From positions 1 through 25,526 of the forward strand of contig DLMV01000069.1 in NCBI GenBank assembly GCA_002478225.1: a stretch of DNA of 25,526 bases, in the 5' to 3' direction. Position numbers and translations under genes: made by a program. The notes under the pieces are model-generated. The model was not told the DNA's origin. It saw only the letters and a list, made by a program, of their open reading frames with translations, and did no database searches. The DNA is from Deltaproteobacteria bacterium UBA7527. Its GTDB lineage: Bacteria > Desulfobacterota > Syntrophorhabdia > Syntrophorhabdales > Syntrophorhabdaceae. This document shows, in pieces, positions 15,322-23,689 of this stretch. Every line of letters begins with the position of its first letter. The first letter of the stretch is position 1.

Positions 15322-17388
15322 TTATCCTGCCGCTTTTTCCTTGCTTATCCTGCAAAGAATTGATTTAAAGGCAGGGTACCCCGTAATCGGGTCCCTTCCT
15401 TCATAGCTGGTCAATGTATTCACATTTGATTGCTCCCACCCTAATGGTATGGAAACTACATCAGGGCGAATATACTTATTGATTGTGGCTTTAATCGTAA
15501 TGGATCCTCTCAGTGTTTCAACCTTGACCCTGTCGCCTTCCTTTATGCCCAGCCTTTTTGCCGTGCCGTCATTGATCTCTACGAGGGGCTCCGGGTAAAG
15601 CTTTGCCGGTCCCGGCAGGTTTCGAAAGGAAGACTGCCAGTAGTATACAATCCTGACGCCGGAAAGAAGGCAGAGAGGATATGCCTTAGACAACTCAGGA
15701 TTGCTCAAGGGGCTCTCCAAGGGCTCTTTATGATGTGGCAGGGGATCATAACCATATTGTGCCAGCCGCTCGGAATAAAGTTCGACCTTGCCTGAGGGGG
15801 TATTGAACCCCTGTTCAAGGTAGTGTTGTGTTTTATTCGGCGCATAAAATATACCGGCTGGACTTTCTTTTAATTGAGCCACGGTAATACCTGAAGGTTG
15901 GAGAACAAAGTCGATCATCTCTTCGTTGTCCTCCCAGGGAAAATGCTCTTTGTAGCCCATTGCCCTGGCCAGCTCCAACCAGAATTTCCAGTCCGGATAG
16001 GTATCTGGAAGCGGCTCGAAGATCTTATTTCTCATGGCAAGTATTGGAATTCCCTGGACGTATCCGTAATCGCATAATTCCGTCCGTTCCATAAAGGTCG
16101 ATGCAGGAAACACAAGATCGGCCATTTTTGCGGCTTTGGTCATAAAGAGGTCCACTACCATAAGAAAATCGAGCTTCTGGAGCGCCTCTTCTGTTTTGGC
16201 AGTTTCAGGCCATGTGAGTAACGGGTTGGAGCCGTTCAGTATCATGGCCTTGATCGGGTATGGTTTGCTGGAGAGCAGGGTGTTGGTAAATTCCATGCCC
16301 TGGGCCTGGTTAGTGAACTTGACAAACACGGGATATTTTTCGAGTCCAATAGTTTTGGGACTCATCTCTTGTGCCGCCCTTGTATTGTTTGTTTTATATC
16401 CCGGCGGCAGTTTGTCGCCGCCGGTTACGTCAATATTCCCCGTTATAGATGCAAGGGTATAAATGGCGCGTATTGTTTGAAATCCATTGATGCCGTGATC
16501 AATTGCAATATGCTGCGGGATACAGGCAGGACGGTTCCGGGCATAGGTCCTCGCTGCATTATAGATAACGTCTATTGATACCCCGCAGATCCGGGCAACT
16601 TTTTCAGGGGGGTAATCCTTTACATGTTCTTTGAGCTGTTCAAAGCCTACCGTCCATTTACCAACGAACTCTTTGTCATACAGCCCCTCATCGATGATGA
16701 TCCCGATCATCCCGAGGGCCAGCGCACAATCTGTCTGGGGTCTTATGGGCACATAGACATCCGCCTTTCTTGCCAAAGGAATTTCACGAGGGTCTATCAC
16801 GATCAGCTTGGTGCCTTTCTTCATTGCGGTCATAATATCCTTGTACTCAGGCACGCTGGAATCGAATGGGTTTGTCCCCCACACCATAATACATTTTGAA
16901 TTGGCCTCATCGGGGACCGGATATCCCCCAACGGTAAAATCTGTGGCCATAGTCCTTGACCAGTGACAGAGAGAATCTACGGAGGAATAATTCGGCGTAC
17001 CATAGACATCGCAGAACCGCATGGCAAAACGCTTTGCATCACGCAACCCCACAGAGTTTCCCAGATAGACAGCGAGGGCTTCCGGCCCCCAATTTTTTTT
17101 GATATCACTGAGTTTTTTTGCGGCAGTATCAAGCGCTTCGGCCCATGAGATCTTCTTCCACGTGGTGCCCTGCCGCAAGAGAGGGGTTGTCAGGCGGTCT
17201 TTGCTGAATTCAAGCTCCCCTGCGAACCTTGCTTTTGCGCACACCACACCGTGGGTTGTAAGATGCTCTTTCATGCCCCTTATATCGACGATCTTTCCTT
17301 TTCTCAAATAGATATCAATGCCACAGGATTTTGAACACATTCCGCACATCGTCTTTTTTATTGCATCGTAATCTTTTTTCTGTACCAT
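15322..17388 (-). CDS. Cytoplasmic molybdopterin oxidoreductase, DMSO-reductase family
   Basis: Bis-MGD molybdenum or tungsten enzyme of 688 residues. An N-terminal [4Fe-4S] motif uses Cys15, 18, 22 and 50 (CGMCSKSCG, then GVVCAK). The probable metal ligand is Cys141 (VDSLCHWSR). No Tat signal is visible, so it should be cytoplasmic. Parts such as LYDKEFV, TPSGKVELYSERL and GYDPLPHHKEPL recall the acetylene hydratase branch. However, the Asp that follows the second cluster cysteine in acetylene hydratase is Ser19 here, so that reaction is unlikely. AGGAG (17394-17398) precedes the ATG. It is the last gene of the TRAP operon, 12 nt after dctM, suggesting that it acts on the imported acid. No partner electron-transfer subunit is adjacent. 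Confidence 0.88.
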   Translation of the reverse strand: MVQKKDYDAIKKTMCGMCSKSCGIDIYLRKGKIVDIRGMKEHLTTHGVVCAKARFAGELEFSKDRLTTPLLRQGTTWKKISWAEALDTAAKKLSDIKKNWGPEALAVYLGNSVGLRDAKRFAMRFCDVYGTPNYSSVDSLCHWSRTMATDFTVGGYPVPDEANSKCIMVWGTNPFDSSVPEYKDIMTAMKKGTKLIVIDPREIPLARKADVYVPIRPQTDCALALGMIGIIIDEGLYDKEFVGKWTVGFEQLKEHVKDYPPEKVARICGVSIDVIYNAARTYARNRPACIPQHIAIDHGINGFQTIRAIYTLASITGNIDVTGGDKLPPGYKTNNTRAAQEMSPKTIGLEKYPVFVKFTNQAQGMEFTNTLLSSKPYPIKAMILNGSNPLLTWPETAKTEEALQKLDFLMVVDLFMTKAAKMADLVFPASTFMERTELCDYGYVQGIPILAMRNKIFEPLPDTYPDWKFWLELARAMGYKEHFPWEDNEEMIDFVLQPSGITVAQLKESPAGIFYAPNKTQHYLEQGFNTPSGKVELYSERLAQYGYDPLPHHKEPLESPLSNPELSKAYPLCLLSGVRIVYYWQSSFRNLPGPAKLYPEPLVEINDGTAKRLGIKEGDRVKVETLRGSITIKATINKYIRPDVVSIPLGWEQSNVNTLTSYEGRDPITGYPAFKSILCRISKEKAAG

Positions 17389-17400
17389 TTTAAAGCTCCT

Positions 17401-18711
17401 TTATCCTCCCTTCCCCATCATCCTTGGCACAAAGAGCACAAGGTCGGGGAAAGCTATTAACAATGCGATGAGCAGACATTCTACCACAGCGAACCAGAAA
17501 ATACTCCGGAAGATCCCCATGAGATCGGTCTCGGGAACAGCCGCCTTCAACACATATACGTTCAATCCGACCGGTGGCGTAAGCAGGCTGAGTTCGACCG
17601 TAATAATGACAAGTATGCCATACCATACCCCGTCAACACCCATTTTCTGCAACACCGGATAGGTGATTGGCAGGGTAAGGAGCAGCATGCTCATCGGCTC
17701 GAAGAACATCCCCAGCGGTATATACATAAGCAAGAAGAGGACCACCATGACCGTAGGTGAAACATCCAGATTCAGCGCCAGACCGACAAAACGGTCAGCG
17801 AATCCTGCCCTTGTGAGAAAGAGGGTAAAGATCTGCGCACCGATAGTTATAGTTAAGATCATTGTTCCGGTCTTTATAGTATCGAAGAGGGCAGCTTTGA
17901 TATTGGGCCAGTTGAAGTTGCCCGTCACAAGGGCGAGGAACATTGCACAGAGGCAGCCTATAGCGCCCGCTTCAGTTGGCGTAGTAATACCGGTATAGAT
18001 CACGCCCATAAAGGTGCCGAAAAGCACCACCGTACCCCAGATCCCCTTTAACGAAAGGAAAGAATCCTTCCAGGTTATTCCGCGGGCCCTTGGCCCAAGA
18101 CTCGGATTTAGCAACGTTCTGATGAGTATCATAATAACAAATCCAAGGGCATTCAAGATTCCGGGAACAAATCCTGCAACAAGCACTTTGCCTACCGAGA
18201 CCTCGGTGATGATGGCATATATAACAGCGATAATACTCGGCGGTATCAGTATTCCAAGCGTCCCTGCGCCGGCTATCGACCCAAGGCTTAGATCTCTCCT
18301 GTATCCATAACGGTCCATCTCCGGGAGGGCAATTTTCGACATGGCTGCCACCATTCCCACACTCGAACCTGTGCAGGCAGCAAAACCCGCACAAGCAAAG
18401 ACAGTGGAAATGGCAAGTCCGCCTGGCAACCGGCCGAACCACTTATACCCTGTATCATAGAGGTCTTTCGTAATCCCGGCTACGCCTGCTAGGCTTCCCA
18501 TAAGCACAAAAAGCGGGATGAGCACAAGAGCATAAGAGGCTATGGAACTGAGGGGAAGGAGCTGGAGTGAAGCCCAGGTGATATCAGGGCCTGTGGTTAC
18601 CAGCAAACCCGCGATACCCACCAGAGCCATGCCAAAAGCAATGGGGATTCCCGCTGACAGCAAAACAAGCAGGGCAATGATTCCAAGGATGGCGATATAG
18701 AGGGGGTCCAT
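17401..18711 (-). CDS. TRAP transporter large permease (DctM family)
   Basis: Large membrane subunit that couples inward ion flow to uptake of the acid delivered by the binding protein. The 436-residue, highly hydrophobic product shows the DctM signatures GAGTLGILIPPS and LTPPVGLNVYVLKA, with typical length. Its ATG overlaps the stop of the small permease by one base (TGATG), indicating coupled translation. The molybdoenzyme begins 12 nt after its stop. Substrate cannot be told from the permease. Confidence 0.93.
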   Translation of the reverse strand: MDPLYIAILGIIALLVLLSAGIPIAFGMALVGIAGLLVTTGPDITWASLQLLPLSSIASYALVLIPLFVLMGSLAGVAGITKDLYDTGYKWFGRLPGGLAISTVFACAGFAACTGSSVGMVAAMSKIALPEMDRYGYRRDLSLGSIAGAGTLGILIPPSIIAVIYAIITEVSVGKVLVAGFVPGILNALGFVIMILIRTLLNPSLGPRARGITWKDSFLSLKGIWGTVVLFGTFMGVIYTGITTPTEAGAIGCLCAMFLALVTGNFNWPNIKAALFDTIKTGTMILTITIGAQIFTLFLTRAGFADRFVGLALNLDVSPTVMVVLFLLMYIPLGMFFEPMSMLLLTLPITYPVLQKMGVDGVWYGILVIITVELSLLTPPVGLNVYVLKAAVPETDLMGIFRSIFWFAVVECLLIALLIAFPDLVLFVPRMMGKGG

Positions 18712-19196
18712 CAGCCATTCCTTCCGGTCAGCGTAACGTTATTTCTTATCTCATCAATAATGTTTAAGAGAAGCTGCAGGCAAAGGGTAAATGAACCAAA
18801 TGCGATCACAAACTTGACCGGCCACACTGGCAAAGGCAATGCGCCCCACCGCACCTCTTGCATCTCCCATGATCTCCAGAAGGCTATTGCCATTTGCCAG
18901 GTAATAACAGCAAAAACGGCCAACGAAAGTATGAGGGTAATGATCTTTAAGGTTCGCTGGATGCTGGCCGGGAGCCTCTGTGTCACCAGTTCAATGTTGA
19001 TATGCCCCTGTTGGGACTGCGTAAAGGCGATACCTGTGAAACAGAAGATAACGAGCAGATAGGAACTGATCTCTACCGTCCCGAGTATGGGCTTGTTGAA
19101 CAGATAACGGAAGATCACCTCTCCGCTCATAAGAGCAAGTATCCCCAGCAGCACTATCCCGCTAAAAATACCCAGGTAGTAAATGGATCTTCTCAT
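18711..19196 (-). CDS. TRAP transporter small permease (DctQ family)
   Basis: Four-helix membrane subunit that partners the large permease. The 161-residue product starts MRRSIYYLGIFSGIVLLGIL, with FRYLFNKPILGTVEISSYLL and FTQSQQGHINIELV, typical DctQ regions. An upstream in-frame TTG (19229) overlaps the dctP stop but lacks a ribosome site. The ATG at 19196 places the start right before the first helix and was chosen, although its own ribosome site is weak. Confidence 0.9.
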   Translation of the reverse strand: MRRSIYYLGIFSGIVLLGILALMSGEVIFRYLFNKPILGTVEISSYLLVIFCFTGIAFTQSQQGHINIELVTQRLPASIQRTLKIITLILSLAVFAVITWQMAIAFWRSWEMQEVRWGALPLPVWPVKFVIAFGSFTLCLQLLLNIIDEIRNNVTLTGRNG

Positions 19197-19218
19197 GATC
19201 CAGCCGGATTGATAATTC

Positions 19219-20316
19219 TTACTTGGCAAAAGGGCTCACGTATTTATCATGAGGTGTATATTTTTTAACAAGTTCCTGGTATTTCTGAAGGGTTTCCTTC
19301 CCAGACAAGCCCTTTGAGGCCATATCCTTTGTCCAATCATCATAGATCGCAGGAACAAGAACAGCCTTCCATTTTGCAAGCTCAGCAGCCGGCAACGTAT
19401 AGGTGTTGCATTTTGCTTTCAACAGGGTATCGGTTGTTTTTTTATGCAACTCGGCCTGCATTTTTATAGCTACATCCGGGAATTCTTGGTTCAGCTGGTT
19501 GATGATCTTTTTGATATCGTCAGGAAGCTTGTTCCATGTATTCAGGTTCATGAAGTAGCCCCCCGAAGCATAACAGCCTAAACCGGGGTTTATAAGATTT
19601 TTTGCTGCCTCCTGTAATTTAAAGGAAACGACTAAATGATAGGGGAGCCCCGTGACCGCATCTATTGTCCCACGCTCGAGGGCTTCATAAACCTCCGGGA
19701 GCGGCATTGCCACAGGTGTCGCTCCGAGCATCTTCATTGCCTTATTCATCAGGCCCAGGGCCCTGATCTTCTTCCCCTTAAGATCATCAAGCGTCCTGAT
19801 CGGTTTCGCTGAGATCATCACCACCTCGCTGGCTGGCCAGATGCTCATTAATTTAATGTTATTGTCTTTCATCATCTTTTGAAAGGGAGGAAATGTGTCG
19901 GCCATCTCGTTGTACGCCCTGGCTGAGACCCAGTTGGACTGTGTCTGGAAGAGAAGGTCCGCAACACCACTAAGCGCCATTTGTGTGGGAAAATATCCGG
20001 GAGCGAAAAACTGCACATCCGCTATGCCGCTTGAGACAGCAGGAAGGCTGTCCATGGTCTTCACCAGCGCCTCTGCGAAGAAATATTGCACTTTAACCTT
20101 GCCGTTGCTGCGTTTTTCCAGCTCTGTGCCCCACCATTTCCCCAGCATCCCTTCCGTGCCTGTTTCCGGGAGAAAACTGGATAACTTGAGATTTATTGGT
20201 TTTCCTGAAGCAGCAAATGTGGTTGAGGTAGCTATAGTGATTCCAAATATGAGAAATGCGCATAATAGAACGACGCTGGCGCTTATACTCCATTGAGAAA
20301 TGGGCCTGTATTTCAT
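19219..20316 (-). CDS. TRAP transporter solute-binding protein (DctP family)
   Basis: Periplasmic binding protein that captures the substrate, usually an organic acid, for the DctQM permease. The 365-residue product has a signal peptide (hydrophobic 12-34, cleavage near TFAAS-GKP). It contains KGKKIRALGLMNKAMKMLG, where the family's carboxylate-binding arginine usually lies, and YEALERGTIDAVTG. A strong GGGAGG is placed 6 nt before the ATG. It is the first gene of the operon dctP-dctQ-dctM-molybdoenzyme. Its binding pocket is not similar enough to a known example for me to name the ligand. Confidence 0.92.
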   Translation of the reverse strand: MKYRPISQWSISASVVLLCAFLIFGITIATSTTFAASGKPINLKLSSFLPETGTEGMLGKWWGTELEKRSNGKVKVQYFFAEALVKTMDSLPAVSSGIADVQFFAPGYFPTQMALSGVADLLFQTQSNWVSARAYNEMADTFPPFQKMMKDNNIKLMSIWPASEVVMISAKPIRTLDDLKGKKIRALGLMNKAMKMLGATPVAMPLPEVYEALERGTIDAVTGLPYHLVVSFKLQEAAKNLINPGLGCYASGGYFMNLNTWNKLPDDIKKIINQLNQEFPDVAIKMQAELHKKTTDTLLKAKCNTYTLPAAELAKWKAVLVPAIYDDWTKDMASKGLSGKETLQKYQELVKKYTPHDKYVSPFAK

Positions 20317-20402
20317 TTTGAACCTCCCAATTATTATTTTGTTGCTTTACTGCCAGCCTTCAGCTTTTTTGTTCATCTCGGGATCAACTCTCACTATACC
20401 CC

Positions 20403-20447
20403 GTTTCCATTTAGGAAACTGTATTCTTTTTGTAAACATATTGTCAA
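20403..20447 (-). promoter_or_regulatory. Candidate TRAP-operon promoter and operator
   Basis: On the minus strand, TTGACA (20442-20447) is followed by weak -10 candidates (AATACA at 20420-20425 or ATACAG at 20419-20424). Immediately downstream lies a perfect inverted repeat, GTTTCC-N5-GGAAAC (20403-20419), covering the expected start of transcription. That is a suitable repressor site, and the adjacent XRE-cupin gene is the obvious candidate regulator (inference). Confidence 0.45.
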
Positions 20448-20456
20448 GATAAATAT

Positions 20457-21026
20457 TTACTTCGATGAATACAGAACTACCAGGATCTTTGCCCTTTCTT
20501 TTCCTATGCTCCTGCCGCAGTGCGGAACTGATGAGTCAAAATAAATGCTGTCACCCTTTTCGAGTATATACGTCTCATTACCGTATATTAGTTCAAGAGG
20601 TCCTTCTAAAATGTGCATGAATTCCTCACCGTCATGGGTATAAGGATGCGGTTTTTTATCAAATGATGGCATTACAATAAACGGCTCCATGACCTTGCCA
20701 AGCTTTTTATAGGCCAGGGACTCATAATAAAAGTCGTGTATGTTAACTTTTGGATTAATCCCTTTTCCTTCGTTTGCACGCACGATACACATTTTTATAT
20801 CCCCAGGGTCCTTTGATCCTTCATCCTCAGATATAAGAAGAGCTAGATCAATATCAAGGGCCTTCGCAACCTTGAATAGGGTCGAGAAGGGGGGCGCTTT
20901 GTGTGAGTTCTCTATCTTTGACAAGTAACCTTTTGTCAGTCCGCTTCGCTTGGCCAACTGCCCCAACGACATCTGACGATTTAGTCGTATTCTTTTTATA
21001 TTTTTTACTATTCTTTTTTCATCCAT
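20457..21026 (-). CDS. XRE-family regulator with C-terminal cupin domain
   Basis: Predicted DNA-binding, ligand-sensing regulator of 189 residues. The N-terminus (about 5-65) is a helix-turn-helix: MSLGQLAKRSGLTKGYLSKI, then ENSHKAPPFSTLFKVAKAL. The C-terminus is a cupin with HPYTHDGEEFMHILEG and GDSIYFDSSVPHCGRS, containing likely metal- or ligand-binding His and Glu residues. The ATG at 21026 is preferred over an upstream TTG (21035), which lies too close to AAGGA. The gene lies upstream of dctP in the same direction, separated by 140 nt with a promoter-like region, so it probably controls the transporter and molybdoenzyme and may sense the transported acid. Confidence 0.9.
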   Translation of the reverse strand: MDEKRIVKNIKRIRLNRQMSLGQLAKRSGLTKGYLSKIENSHKAPPFSTLFKVAKALDIDLALLISEDEGSKDPGDIKMCIVRANEGKGINPKVNIHDFYYESLAYKKLGKVMEPFIVMPSFDKKPHPYTHDGEEFMHILEGPLELIYGNETYILEKGDSIYFDSSVPHCGRSIGKERAKILVVLYSSK

Positions 21027-21201
21027 GGCAAACAAGGTCCTTGGGCTCTATAGAGTAAGCTTATTGACTACCTTTATAAATAAAGAATTTTGTTCTGTCT
21101 TTAATACGTTTACACATATAAAGCCCATTCCGCAATAGATAATTATGGATTGTTCTTTGTAAGGGTGCGTTTTCAGGAACAATTAATGCAGGCCCCGTAT
21201 C

Positions 21202-21995
21202 TTACATATACGTTTCAGGTTCTTTCCTTGTGCGGCAGTTCATGCTCAACTGTTCCGCCTTTTGTCTCATCCGTGGATCTTCCATCATTCTTGCTCCGGT
21301 GGGACAAGTCTTGATGCAGGCACAGCACCTGATACACGCACCTTGGTCGGTTGCCACCGTGTCCTTTACTGTGATCGCTGCTGTGGGGCGCATTTTTCGC
21401 ATTTTATGCATACTATCTCTTGCGTAACGGGAGATATCTTTGGCAGTGCCGTCGGTTCCCTATAGGGAGAGTTTCCGGGCACCTGGAGCAAGGACATCTC
21501 GTCAGGCGCCTGCATGTTTCGCATCTTCTGGTGGATTATGTTCCCGAATTCCTTCGTTCTTCTCAGGTTTTCCGCGTCGGGCCGTCCGGGGGCGATTGGC
21601 GTGGCGTTATTGGAAAGTGAATGTTCACCGATAAAGGCACCGGCGGCAACAGGTTTGAACCCTGCCCTTAAGACAACGTCCCTTAATTCCAGGAGGGCAT
21701 CTTCATATGCCCTGTTTCCATATACGACGACGATAACCACCGGCGTGTTATTTCCCCTGAGCCGCTGCAGCCTGTGGATCGCATCAGTCGGCAGCCGTCC
21801 GGTATACACAGGAGAGCCTATGATGGCCAGCTCATCGCGGCGCATTTCCTTAGGCTTCCGCATTCTTGTAGCGGGTGGCGTTAAATCAACGCGTTCAACC
21901 CTGGCGACCTGAATTCCCTGCGCAATACCCTCCACGATCTTTCTTGTTGTTTGGGTTGGTGAGAAATATATCAGCTTTAATGAGTTGATATTCAT
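21202..21995 (-). pseudogene. Flavodoxin-ferredoxin fusion (EFR1-type), frameshifted
   Basis: Residues from ATG 21995 form a flavodoxin-like domain (LIYFSPTQTTRKIVEGIAQG, then IIGSPVYTGRLPTDA), followed by a bacterial ferredoxin tail. The first [4Fe-4S] motif begins CIKCEKC near 21387-21405, then the frame runs into a stop. The remaining ferredoxin continues in another frame (PTAAITVKD, then CIRCCACIKTCP, a complete second motif) and ends at 21202. Alignment to the normal CxxCxxCxxxCP pattern suggests about 11 nt are missing, including the fourth cysteine codon. Either the gene is inactive or there is an assembly error. No ribosome site is obvious before 21995; an in-frame upstream extension to 22133 exists but is not typical of the family. 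Confidence 0.75.
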
Positions 21996-22350
21996 AATTA
22001 TTGTCACAACCGGGATAACCTTTTCAGAAAAATACGTCTTTCTGACCTTATACCACGAATTGTTGGATAATAGCCAGAAAACCGGCTGGTTCTCTCCGCG
22101 CGGCACCAGCCCGAGAAGGTAATGCAATTCCACAAAGAATCGCAGCTATTGTGAACCATTGCGATAGCAAGAGGCCTGGAATATGGAAGCGGGGATAGTT
22201 TTTCCCGGAAACGGGGGAGAAGCTAAGGGGGTTGTTTTTATTTTGCATTCAAAGCCGGATTTGGTTATAGTGCTCATGGAATTATAAGATTGGCACTGTA
22301 TATTCAGAGTTATGTGGAAATTGCAAAGGATGTTGGGTTAGATTGTAAAA
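21996..22350. other. Intergenic region, mostly unexplained
   Basis: A 355-nt gap between divergent genes. It holds the MFS promoter at 22243-22271 and a small GNRA-loop hairpin (CCCGGAAACGGG, about 22204-22215) without a T-tract. A 66-codon minus-strand ORF (22048-22248) shows no family signature. Nothing else recognisable was found. Confidence 0.5.
22243..22271 (+). promoter_or_regulatory. Candidate promoter for the MFS transporter
   Basis: TTGCAT (22243-22248), a 17-nt spacer, then TATAGT (22266-22271) gives a good sigma-70-like promoter. Predicted transcription start is near 22278, leaving a leader of about 73 nt before the ATG at 22351. Confidence 0.55.
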
Positions 22351-23514
22351 ATGGCGAAATACAATGATCTGCGCGGCAAGGCGCTTTTGTTCCTGCTGTG
22401 CCTTTGGTTCCTGTGGTTCATAAACTTCAGCCTCAGGATGGTCTTCTCTCCGATCCTGCCGATCGTGGAGGACGAGTTTCTTGCCAGCCATGCCCAGGCA
22501 AGCGGCATCTTCGTGTTTCTGTCCATTGGATATGCTGTTGCGGTCATCATCGCCGGTTTCTTCTCAGGGACCTTCGGCTACAAGCGGTCTATCTTCTTCT
22601 CGTCGTTGCTTCTCAGCATGATCTCTTTCTCGATCCCTTTCATTCATACATTCTGGCTGCTCTATGTCTTTGCCTTTTTCATCGGCCTTGCCGTCGGTTT
22701 CTATATCCCTTCCGCCATTCCGCTCATGACCGAGTGCTATTCAGAGAACAATTGGGGCAAGGTGATCGCCATCCATGACAGCGGCGCCACGATAGCCATA
22801 TTCTCTGCCCCTTTTATCGCCCTTTTCATCCTCCGGTTCTTTTCATGGCGGGGGATATTTGTGGTTTTCGCATTCGTCTTCCTGGCCGCCGCCTTTGTTT
22901 TCTTTTTCGCATGCAGCGAGGTAAAGCTTGCGAGTCCACCGAAGACGGTCTTCAAGGATCTTGTGAAAATATGGTCGCTATGGCTGATGGCAATACTTTG
23001 GATATTCGGCGCGGGAGCGAACCTGGGGATCTACTCTATCATTCCGCTTTACCTTACAAAAGAGCTCGGTTTATCTATCGGTTATGCGAATACTATTTTT
23101 GGCATTTCAAGGCTTGGTGCGGTCGGCGTGGCCATCTCATGCGGTTTTCTGATCGACAGGTTCAACCTGCGGATAATCATGTTCCTTGTGTTGCTCATTA
23201 CGGGAATCCTGACCGTTCTCATGGGGTTGGCCTCTGCCAGGTTTATTGGGATCGTCCTTTTTCTTCAGGCCTTTTTCGTGACGGCCTTTTTCTCCGTTGG
23301 CCTTGTGGCGATAGCAAAAACCTTTAGCCGGGAAATGAGAAGCCTGGCTACAGGAATGATCCTGGCTATGAGCATAATCTCAGGCGGGGGACTGGTTCCC
23401 TATCTTCTCGGTCTCTCAGGAGACCTGTACAGCTTCGGGCTGGGCATCACCATTTTTGGCGTATTTGTCTCTTTATCCAGCCTGGTGGTCTTTCATGTGA
23501 AAGAGCTTGAATAG
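22351..23514 (+). CDS. Major facilitator superfamily transporter
   Basis: Twelve-helix secondary transporter, 387 residues. Loop 2-3 reads GTFGYKRSIFF, a variant of the MFS GxxxDRxGR(K) motif, and the second half has SCGFLIDRFNLRIIM. A long cytoplasmic loop (SEVKLASPPKTVFKDLVKIW) separates the halves. The sequence resembles oxalate/formate- or nitrate-type MFS proteins only in general fold, so the substrate is not assigned. The AAGGA near 22325-22331 is far from the ATG, and no better ribosome site is visible. It stands alone, with its own promoter; selA follows after a repeat array. Confidence 0.85.
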   Translation: MAKYNDLRGKALLFLLCLWFLWFINFSLRMVFSPILPIVEDEFLASHAQASGIFVFLSIGYAVAVIIAGFFSGTFGYKRSIFFSSLLLSMISFSIPFIHTFWLLYVFAFFIGLAVGFYIPSAIPLMTECYSENNWGKVIAIHDSGATIAIFSAPFIALFILRFFSWRGIFVVFAFVFLAAAFVFFFACSEVKLASPPKTVFKDLVKIWSLWLMAILWIFGAGANLGIYSIIPLYLTKELGLSIGYANTIFGISRLGAVGVAISCGFLIDRFNLRIIMFLVLLITGILTVLMGLASARFIGIVLFLQAFFVTAFFSVGLVAIAKTFSREMRSLATGMILAMSIISGGGLVPYLLGLSGDLYSFGLGITIFGVFVSLSSLVVFHVKELE

Positions 23515-23550
23515 CTTAAAGACAGCAGACGGTCGTCAGCATAAAAACAT

Positions 23551-23606
23551 AAGGCGTCAGGCGTTAGGCGATTAAACCCCTTACGATTTACGCCTCGCGA
23601 CTTACG
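23551..23606. repeat. Heptanucleotide repeat array 6
   Basis: Eight units in register: aaggcgt, caggcgt, then taggcga, ttaaacc, then ccttacg, atttacg, then cctcgcg, acttacg. It lies in the gap between the MFS gene and selA. The mixture of (a/t)xxggcg and xxttacg units recalls array 2. Confidence 0.75.
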
Positions 23607-23689
23607 GGTGTGTTGTCATGAGCCGCCTTCTTGTTAGTTGATAAAGCATCCGCGGTATGATAGAAATACACTCAGGAGATCAATGCGTT

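Noticed and set aside
15322..17388. Acetylene hydratase
   Set aside because: Overall resemblance and Cys141 fit, but the Asp next to the second cluster cysteine, needed by that enzyme, is Ser here, and the transporter context suggests an acid substrate.
21366..21411. Selenocysteine codon explaining the break in the ferredoxin gene
   Set aside because: The break is a change of frame ending in TAA, not an in-frame TGA, so selenocysteine insertion cannot repair it despite selA nearby.
22203..22216. Rho-independent terminator at the CCCGGAAACGGG hairpin
   Set aside because: The stem is only 4 bp and no T-tract follows on either transcribed strand.
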